The translations under genes were made by a program, and so were the position numbers. This document shows, piece after piece, positions 6,208 through 11,574 of a DNA stretch of 11,574 nt. The DNA comes from CAISGS01 sp044346445 (GTDB lineage: Bacteria > Pseudomonadota > Alphaproteobacteria > Caulobacterales > Caulobacteraceae), in NCBI GenBank assembly GCA_044346445.1, contig JBIIZD010000086.1:1-11574 (forward strand), read 5' to 3'. Each line of letters opens with the position of its first letter. Positions within the stretch are counted from its first letter, which is position 1. Below the pieces are notes generated by a model. That model saw only the letters and a program-made list of their open reading frames with translations. It was not told the origin of the DNA and ran no database searches.

Positions 6208-6989
6208 CCAGACCCAATCTGAAAGCGTTTGACCTGATCATTTTCGACTGGGCTGGAACCATGGTCGATTTTGGCTGCTGCGCGCCGGTCCAGGCCTTGA
6301 TCGCGGCTTTTGCGCGGCGCGGGGTAGAGATTTCGGACGCAGAAGCCCGGATCGATATGGGTCAGGCCAAGGCCGACCATGTGCGCGCCATTCTTGGCCG
6401 CAGCCCCATGGCGGATCGTTGGACCAAGGCGGTAGGTCATGCGCCTTGCGAAGACGACGTGACCCGCCTGATGGCTGATCTTGGCCCCTTGATGACTGAG
6501 GCTGCTCAGGCCGCCAGCGCCCTGATCCCCGGCGCGCTGGAGACTTATCGGGCGCTTCGGGCGGCTGGCCTAAAGGTTGCCTCTTCTACCGGTTATACCC
6601 GCGACATGATGCAGCCTGTGCTCGCAGCGGCGGCGGCGCAGGGCTATGCCCAAGATCATCTGGTCTGTGCCAATGAGACCCCGGCCGGACGCCCCGCGCC
6701 CTTGATGATCTATAAGGCTTGCACAGAACTTGGTGTCTGGCCGCTGAGCCGGGTGATCAAGGTGGATGATGCGCAGGCTGGCGTGGCCGAAGGGCGCAAT
6801 GCCGGGTGTTTTACCATTGGCCTTGCGGCTTCAGGCAATGGCGTTGGTCTGTCCAAGCCTGATCTTGATGCGCTTGACCCGGCTGACCGGTCGCAGCGAA
6901 TAGCCGCCTCGCGCGCTGCGCTAATGGCGGCGGGAGCCGATCTGGTGATCGATTCTGTTGCCGACCTGATGGGCGCGTTTGAGGTCTAG
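6204..6989 (+). CDS. phnX: Phosphonoacetaldehyde hydrolase (phosphonatase) PhnX
   Basis: A HAD-superfamily enzyme of 261 residues that cleaves the C-P bond of phosphonoacetaldehyde to acetaldehyde and phosphate. The nucleophile motif is IIFDWAGTMVDFG with D15 as the Asp nucleophile. The cap-domain lysine that forms the Schiff base in characterised phosphonatases is K56 in MGQAKADHVRA. Further HAD motifs are SSTGYTRDMM (127-136) and KVDDAQAGVAEGRNAG (186-201), with D188/D189 as likely Mg2+ ligands; PAGRP (160-164) is also typical. The Schiff-base lysine and close match to known PhnX sequences favour true PhnX over the phosphonatase-like TIGR03351 subgroup. Length is close to the usual ~265. 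The start ATG overlaps the oxidoreductase stop (ATGA, 6204-6207), so the two are probably translationally coupled. The stop overlaps that of the convergent arsC by four bases. Confidence 0.93.
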   Translation: MTRPNLKAFDLIIFDWAGTMVDFGCCAPVQALIAAFARRGVEISDAEARIDMGQAKADHVRAILGRSPMADRWTKAVGHAPCEDDVTRLMADLGPLMTEAAQAASALIPGALETYRALRAAGLKVASSTGYTRDMMQPVLAAAAAQGYAQDHLVCANETPAGRPAPLMIYKACTELGVWPLSRVIKVDDAQAGVAEGRNAGCFTIGLAASGNGVGLSKPDLDALDPADRSQRIAASRAALMAAGADLVIDSVADLMGAFEV

Positions 6990-7348
6990 AGTAGTTTTGC
7001 CGCCGTTTCCGACGGCCTGCATAGTGCCGCTCCCTTGGGCGTGATCATAATGGGGCGGTTGACCAAGATCGGGTGGACCAGCATCGCCGCCAAAAGGACG
7101 TCCTCGGATACGCCGTCTTCGAGCAGACCCAGTTCCTGCGCTGGCGAGCCGGATTCGCGCATGAGTTGGCGCAGGCTCTGGCCAGTTTGACGCGAAAGAT
7201 CGCGCAACTGCTCGGCCGTCCAACCGGTTTTTAAGTATTCGATCACGTTGGGTGTATGGCCGGCCGCTTCCACCATCGCCACAACATTGCGCGAGGTGCC
7301 GCAGGCGGGGTTGTGATAAATGGTGATGGGAAAGTCTTTGCTGGACAT
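6986..7348 (-). CDS. arsC: Arsenate reductase ArsC (glutaredoxin-dependent)
   Basis: A 120-residue thioredoxin-fold arsenate reductase of the E. coli plasmid ArsC type, which reduces As(V) to As(III) with glutathione and glutaredoxin. The active-site loop is YHNPACGTSRN with catalytic C16. The arginines matching the E. coli triad (R60, R94, R107) are R60 in SLRQLMR, R98 in NRPIM and R111 in CRPSE. RPIMITPKGAALCRPSE is almost textbook. It is the last gene of the arsR-acr3-arsC operon: its ATG lies five bases after the acr3 stop, and AAGG at 7361-7358, overlapping the acr3 end, is its likely ribosome binding site. The As(III) it makes is the substrate of Acr3. Its stop TAG shares CTAG with the phnX stop. 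Confidence 0.95.
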   Translation of the reverse strand: MSSKDFPITIYHNPACGTSRNVVAMVEAAGHTPNVIEYLKTGWTAEQLRDLSRQTGQSLRQLMRESGSPAQELGLLEDGVSEDVLLAAMLVHPILVNRPIMITPKGAALCRPSETAAKLL

Positions 7349-7353
7349 GGGGT

Positions 7354-8421
7354 TTAACCTTGATCTGGCAATGGATTAATGGCGCGTTCTTGTACCGCCT
7401 TGCCGCGCTCGTACCAGGCCTTGCTGGCATTGACGACGGCGACCACGGATAACATGACTGGCACCTCGATCAGGACCCCGACCACTGTGGCAAGTGCAGC
7501 CCCAGACTGAAAGCCATAGAGGCTGATGGCAGCGGCAACCGCCAGTTCAAAAAAATTGCTGGCCCCAATCAGGGCGGAAGGGCCCGCCACCGCATGGGTC
7601 TCGCCAACCATCCGGTTTAAGCCATAGGCAAGGGCTGAATTGAACAGGACCTGGATCAGTATGGGCACGGCCAATAGGGCGATGATCAGGGGCTGGCGCA
7701 AGATCTGCTGGCCCTGAAAACCGAACAAAAGGACGAGCGTCGCCAAGAGGGCGCAGATCGATAGGGGCTGAAGCGTGCCAAGGAGCTTGTCCAACCCGCC
7801 TTGCCCAGCCTGGGCCAAGACCAGACGCCGAGCGATCTGTGCGATGATGACCGGCACGATGATATAGAGGCCAACCGATAGGACCAAGGTTGTCCAGGGC
7901 ACAGTGATCGCCGACAGGCCCAATAACAGGCCGACAATCGGGGCAAAGGCCACCACCATGATGGTGTCGTTCAAGGCCACCTGGCTCAGCGTGAAATTGG
8001 GATCACCCTTGGTCAGATTGCTCCAGACAAACACCATGGCCGTGCAGGGGGCAGCGGCCAAAAGGATCAGACCGGCCATATAGCTTTGGATCTGGTCAGG
8101 CGGTAAAAGCGGGCGAAACAGGTTGGCGATAAAGATCCAGGCCAAGAGCGCCATGCCAAATGGCTTGACCGCCCAATTGATAAACAAGGTCACGCCTATC
8201 CCGCGCCAATGGCTGCGCACCTGGTTTAGGGCCGCAAAATCGACCTTGATCAGCATGGGTATAATCATCAGCCAGATCAGCCCCGCCATGGGCAGATTGA
8301 CCTTGGCCAGTTCGAGCGCGCCAATGGCCTCAAAGGCTGGCGCAAATAACTGGCCAAGCCCGATGCCGACTAGGATGCATAGGCCAACCCAAACGGTCAA
8401 ATAGCGCTCAAAAACGGTCAT
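7354..8421 (-). CDS. acr3: ACR3-family arsenite efflux permease
   Basis: A 355-residue inner-membrane permease of the BART-superfamily ACR3 type, which exports As(OH)3/arsenite using the proton gradient. About ten hydrophobic segments are visible, starting RYLTVWVGLCILVGIGLGQL. Diagnostic regions are NLPMAGLIWLMIIPMLIKVDF (42-62), LLAAAPCTAMVFVWSNLTKGD (120-140) with C126 matching the essential TM4 cysteine, and IGASNFFELAVAAAI (285-299), with E292 matching the essential TM9 glutamate. The start ATG at 8421-8419 overlaps the arsR stop as ATGA, so translation is likely coupled; only a weak TGGA precedes it. The length is usual for ACR3. It is unrelated to ArsB, although such genes are often mislabelled arsB. 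Confidence 0.95.
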   Translation of the reverse strand: MTVFERYLTVWVGLCILVGIGLGQLFAPAFEAIGALELAKVNLPMAGLIWLMIIPMLIKVDFAALNQVRSHWRGIGVTLFINWAVKPFGMALLAWIFIANLFRPLLPPDQIQSYMAGLILLAAAPCTAMVFVWSNLTKGDPNFTLSQVALNDTIMVVAFAPIVGLLLGLSAITVPWTTLVLSVGLYIIVPVIIAQIARRLVLAQAGQGGLDKLLGTLQPLSICALLATLVLLFGFQGQQILRQPLIIALLAVPILIQVLFNSALAYGLNRMVGETHAVAGPSALIGASNFFELAVAAAISLYGFQSGAALATVVGVLIEVPVMLSVVAVVNASKAWYERGKAVQERAINPLPDQG

Positions 8422-8783
8422 GCGGATTCCAATGCAGGCAGGGCTGCGCAGGTCTTTAGCGGATCAAGGGCCGCGCTCAGCGGCGCACAGACCTCAAGAG
8501 CCCCGCCGCAACAATCAGAGACCAAAAAAGTCAATAGCTCGGTCATGGCCGGATAATGCGCGGCATAGACGACAAACCGGCCAGACCTTTGTGCCTGCAC
8601 AAGTTGTGCTTGGCTCAGTATGTTCAAGGCCGCTGAAAGCGTATTGGGCAATACACCCATTTGTCTCGAAATCTCACCCGCCGCCAGGCCTTGCGGGCCT
8701 GCTTGCACCAACAGGCGGAATATTCCCAAACGCATGGGATGGGCGAGGGCAGACAGGCGGCCAGCGGCTATATCAGTGTCCAT
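8418..8783 (-). CDS. arsR: ArsR-family arsenic-responsive repressor with C-terminal cysteine site
   Basis: A 121-residue winged-helix repressor of the ArsR/SmtB family. The core starts LSALAHPMRLGIFRLL (10-25), with the helix-turn-helix around AGEISRQMGVLPNTLSAALNIL (35-56) and the wing LVQAQRSGRFVVYAAHY (61-77). The helix-3 CVC motif of E. coli ArsR is missing; instead cysteines lie near the C-terminus at C91, C92 and C99 in DCCGGALEVC, plus C112. This resembles the three-cysteine C-terminal site described for Acidithiobacillus ferrooxidans ArsR (C95, C96, C102), so As(III) binding there is the likely signal for release from DNA. It heads the operon with acr3 and arsC and probably represses itself through the dyad at 8785-8802. 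It begins 45 bases after the RND gene stop on the same strand. Confidence 0.93.
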   Translation of the reverse strand: MDTDIAAGRLSALAHPMRLGIFRLLVQAGPQGLAAGEISRQMGVLPNTLSAALNILSQAQLVQAQRSGRFVVYAAHYPAMTELLTFLVSDCCGGALEVCAPLSAALDPLKTCAALPALESA

Positions 8784-8784
8784 G

Positions 8785-8802
8785 TTTCCATAATGCTGGA
8801 AA
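8785..8802 (-). promoter_or_regulatory. arsR operator candidate overlapping the promoter
   Basis: TTTCCA (8785-8790) and TGGAAA (8797-8802) are a perfect 6-bp inverted repeat around a six-base core, immediately before the arsR ATG. The minus strand also offers a promoter: TTGTAT at 8818-8813, a 17-base spacer, and CATTAT at 8795-8790 inside the dyad. A repressor bound here would block RNA polymerase, which fits autoregulation by ArsR. The predicted first transcribed base is close to the A of the start codon. Confidence 0.5.
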
Positions 8803-8828
8803 TGTAGAAATGATACAAGCGCTTTTCG

Positions 8829-11574
8829 CTAGGCCTTGGCCTTTGCCTCATCCCCGCGCGCGACCAGCCAATACATGACCGGGGTGGCGATCCGGGACAA
8901 AAGGGTTGACGAGATCAGACCGCCAATAATGGCAATGGCTAGGGGCGAATAGAGGCCAGAGCGCTCAAAGGCCAGGGGCAAGAGCCCGCCAATGGCGGTC
9001 ACAGAGGTCAGGAGGACGGGCAGGAACCGCACCTCGCCAGCCTTTTCAATCGCCTCTGCCAGCCCAACGCCCTCACGATGCAATTGTTCTGTAAAATCGA
9101 CCAGAAGGATGGAGTTTTTGATCTCGATCCCAATCAAGGCGACAATGCCAATGGTTGCGGTAAAGGAAAGTGAATTGCCTGTGATCCAAAGCGCCGCCAC
9201 CGCGCCAAACAGGCCCAGCGGAATAATACCCGCCACAACAAGCGCACTGCGGAACCGGCCAAATTCCAAGACCAGCACAGCCAATATGCCCGCAATCGCC
9301 ACCATGATGGCCGCGCCAAGGCCAGAAAAGCTTTCTGACTGAGCCTGGGCCTCGCCGCCAAGTGACAGGCTATAGCCGGGCGGCAGTTCGACCTGATCTT
9401 GAATGCGCGCGACCGCATCGGCCGTGACCTTGGATGTCACCTGACCGGTCTGGGTATAGGCCGTTACCGTAACCTTGCGCTGGCGTTGAACCCGTTCAAT
9501 GCCCGAGGGGCTGGACTGCAGGTACGGGCTGGCAATGGCCGACAGAGGCGTAGCTTGACCTCCGGCCGAGGGGATATAGATGTGGTCAAGGGCTGACAGT
9601 TCATTGCGCGCGCCGCTGGCGGTCTGGCTAGGGGGCAGGCCGACCGTTACGGCATAATCATCGCCGTCCAGATCGCGAAACCGGGCCGCATCCTCGCCCG
9701 ACAGGGCCAGCCTGACGACGCGCCTAGCCAGCCCAGACGGGATGCCAAGGGCTGCGGCCTTATCCTCATCAATGCCCAGATTAAGGTCGGTGCGATCAAC
9801 CCGCACCGGATTGATCACATCGCGCGTGCCCGGGGTCTGGTTCAGCACGGTCTCGACCCGCGCGGCTAGGGCCTTGAGCACGCCTAGGTCATCGCCCTTA
9901 AGCCGGATGACAATCGGGGCCTCAACTGGCGGGCCGTTTGAAAAGGTGATCAAATTGATCCGCGCACCGGGATAGTTTGCAAATTCGCGCCTCAGATCAT
10001 CGAGTACGGCCTCGCTCTTGCCAGGTTTCCAAGCCTTGAGAGACACAAAGACCTCAGCAAGGGCCGGGTTTGTTTCAAATTCTCCCCGATTGTAAAAAAT
10101 CTGCGGATTGCTCCGCCCAAGATTGGAAGCAAACCATGCCACCTCTGGCGTCTTGGCTATGCGACCCTCGACAAATTTCATTGCCTGATTAGTGCGGGTC
10201 AGCGGACTGCCATCTGGCAGCTCGATCCGGATCAGAAATTGCGGAGTTTCTGCGGCTGGAAACAGGCTGGAGCCAATCGCCTTGAGCATGGGAAAGCTTA
10301 ACAGGCAAACGGCCATGATCAGGCCAAGCGCGCGCCAGGGCTTGGCCAGGGCCACATGCAAGATTGGCTTATAAAAGGTCTGGATGCCGTGATTGACCGC
10401 CTGCAATAAACGATTGCCCTCGGCGGCTTCATGCTTTGGCAGGATGCGGCTGGCCAAGAAGGGAATAATGGTCAGGGACACGATAAACGAGGCCCCGACG
10501 GTGCAAAACACCGCCACGGGCAGGGACTTGATATAGGCACCGGCGCCTTCTGGCAGAGCCATAAGCGGTAAGAAGGCCAGCATCAGACAGCCCGTACAGC
10601 CAATCACGGCAAGCGCGATCTGGCCTGTGCCATTAATCGCCGCCGTGGTGCGGTCCTCGCCCTCGCGCATCCGCCGGGCAATGTTTTCGGTCACGACAAT
10701 GGAGTCATCGACCAGAAGGCCAAGCGCCAGGATAAACCCAGCAATCGATAACTGGTTCAGATTGAACCCAAACGCCTGCAAAAGGGTAAGGCCCATAAGC
10801 AAGGATAAGGGGATCGAGATCATCACCACCAGCCCGGCCCGGTAGCCGAGCGGCAGCAAGGTCAGCATGACCAGGGCCAGGGCTATGGCAAAGTCGCGAT
10901 AAAGATTGTTCAACCGGTGTTTGACATTATCGGACTGGAAAAAGGCCGGTTCCAGCCGCACGCCCGCGGGCAAGGTGGCCTTGAACTGGTCGAGCGCGTC
11001 GCGCACACCGGCAGTGATGCGGGTCACATCGGTGCCGTCTTTTTGCGTGGCGGTGATGAACATGGCGCGGTGACCATTAAAGCCGGTCAGGTGCTGGGCC
11101 TCTTCTTGGCCCCAGGCAATCTTGGCCACATCGCGCACGCGCACGACCTGACCGTTAAGGGTGGCCACTGTGACTGCGCCGACGGACTCCAGCGTCTTGA
11201 AGGCGCCGCCCGACTTGACATTAAACCGCCGGTCCGCGGCATGGATGGCCCCAATCGGGGCCTCAGCGCCGGCATTGCGCAGGGCGTCGGATACGGTTGT
11301 GGGTGAAAGCTTGAGCTGGGCCAGCTTGGCTAGATCGAGCGAGACCTGGACCTGGCTGGCAGGTGCGCCCCAATACTGGGCTAACTTGACGCCGGGCACA
11401 CTATTGAGCTTGTCGCGCAGATCATGGGCGAGCTTTTCCAGCCGCCGCATCGGCAGGATGTCGCTAACCAGTGCGACTTGGAAAAATGCGACCTGATTGG
11501 TCCCATTCTTTTTGACTTCCAGCTTGGCTAGACCCTGGGGCAGGTTTGGGCGCAGGGCATTAATCTCGCACACC
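8829..11574 (-). CDS. RND-superfamily efflux pump inner-membrane subunit (HAE1-like), N-terminus outside window
   Basis: The last 914 or so residues of an AcrB-type proton-driven pump that works with a periplasmic adaptor and outer-membrane channel. The frame stays open to the right edge; the GTG near 11573 is an internal valine. TM4 carries LGLLVDDSIVVTENIARRM with the paired aspartates (about residues 289-290 of the fragment, matching AcrB D407/D408), so about 118 residues are missing. The TM10 relay lysine is in IGIEIKNSILLVDFTEQL. Two transmembrane blocks (about 225-400 and 745-905) frame a periplasmic porter/docking region with LFPAAETPQFLIRIELPDGS and ERVQRQRKVTVTAYTQTG. The Asp pair favours the HAE1 (drug/hydrophobe) class over CusA-like metal pumps, though it lies next to the ars operon. 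The adaptor gene is expected upstream, outside the window. The stop TAG is 45 bases before arsR; no clear terminator lies between, so read-through into arsR is possible. Confidence 0.93.
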   Translation of the reverse strand, partial: VCEINALRPNLPQGLAKLEVKKNGTNQVAFFQVALVSDILPMRRLEKLAHDLRDKLNSVPGVKLAQYWGAPASQVQVSLDLAKLAQLKLSPTTVSDALRNAGAEAPIGAIHAADRRFNVKSGGAFKTLESVGAVTVATLNGQVVRVRDVAKIAWGQEEAQHLTGFNGHRAMFITATQKDGTDVTRITAGVRDALDQFKATLPAGVRLEPAFFQSDNVKHRLNNLYRDFAIALALVMLTLLPLGYRAGLVVMISIPLSLLMGLTLLQAFGFNLNQLSIAGFILALGLLVDDSIVVTENIARRMREGEDRTTAAINGTGQIALAVIGCTGCLMLAFLPLMALPEGAGAYIKSLPVAVFCTVGASFIVSLTIIPFLASRILPKHEAAEGNRLLQAVNHGIQTFYKPILHVALAKPWRALGLIMAVCLLSFPMLKAIGSSLFPAAETPQFLIRIELPDGSPLTRTNQAMKFVEGRIAKTPEVAWFASNLGRSNPQIFYNRGEFETNPALAEVFVSLKAWKPGKSEAVLDDLRREFANYPGARINLITFSNGPPVEAPIVIRLKGDDLGVLKALAARVETVLNQTPGTRDVINPVRVDRTDLNLGIDEDKAAALGIPSGLARRVVRLALSGEDAARFRDLDGDDYAVTVGLPPSQTASGARNELSALDHIYIPSAGGQATPLSAIASPYLQSSPSGIERVQRQRKVTVTAYTQTGQVTSKVTADAVARIQDQVELPPGYSLSLGGEAQAQSESFSGLGAAIMVAIAGILAVLVLEFGRFRSALVVAGIIPLGLFGAVAALWITGNSLSFTATIGIVALIGIEIKNSILLVDFTEQLHREGVGLAEAIEKAGEVRFLPVLLTSVTAIGGLLPLAFERSGLYSPLAIAIIGGLISSTLLSRIATPVMYWLVARGDEAKAKA

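Noticed and set aside
8829..11574. CusA-like heavy-metal RND pump because of the neighbouring ars genes
   Set aside because: TM4 has VDDSIVVTEN with an Asp pair and TM10 has the relay Lys, the pattern of HAE1 pumps; location alone is weak evidence.
1..11574. tRNA, rRNA, CRISPR arrays, insertion sequences, att sites
   Set aside because: I looked for cloverleaf-like segments, regularly spaced repeats, transposase motifs and terminal repeats and saw none.

Overview
The window looks like chromosomal DNA of an alphaproteobacterium, possibly a Caulobacterales relative. The reasons are gene content, a GC-rich coding style, an ACR3 plus glutaredoxin-type ArsC arsenic operon with a C-terminal-cysteine ArsR, and a clear shortage of GANTC sites (about 12 by eye), as expected where CcrM-type methylation shapes the genome. 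The assignment to a lineage is an inference. Genes are tightly packed: no gap exceeds about 175 bases, and both convergent gene pairs overlap by four bases at their stop codons.

Layout. Positions 2-601 (+) hold the C-terminal end of a flavin-containing, Baeyer-Villiger-type monooxygenase, followed by a possible terminator. Positions 676-1989 (+) encode a lipoprotein of the PQQ-dependent sorbosone/glucose dehydrogenase family. On the minus strand, 1986-3545 encodes a TPR protein with a glycosyltransferase-like C-terminal half, and 3605-4891 encodes a DUF5690-like multi-spanning transporter. A long hairpin sits between them. Divergent from the transporter lie an FAD-dependent oxidoreductase (5065-6207) and PhnX phosphonoacetaldehyde hydrolase (6204-6989). 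From the right edge, all on minus, come an HAE1-type RND efflux pump (N-terminus outside the window), arsR, acr3 and arsC.

The most interesting unit is 3605-6989. The oxidoreductase belongs to the TIGR03364 ('HpnW-proposed') family found next to phosphonatases. It probably oxidises an aminophosphonate such as 2-aminoethylphosphonate, or an N-methylated form, to phosphonoacetaldehyde, which PhnX splits to acetaldehyde and phosphate. No PhnW transaminase is present in the window. The divergent membrane protein is a candidate aminophosphonate importer of a type not usually linked to phosphonates. The 173-base divergent region carries two PhoB-box-like elements, one facing each direction (12/14 and 11/14 matches to the CTGTCAY-N4-CTGTCAY consensus). 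This suggests the whole unit is induced by phosphate starvation.

The second unit is a compact arsenic resistance operon, arsR-acr3-arsC, with arsR/acr3 overlapping by ATGA and acr3/arsC separated by five bases. A dyad surrounds a possible -10 element directly before arsR, so the arsR message may be leaderless and autorepressed. ArsR senses with a C-terminal Cys-Cys-x6-Cys site rather than the E. coli helix-3 site.
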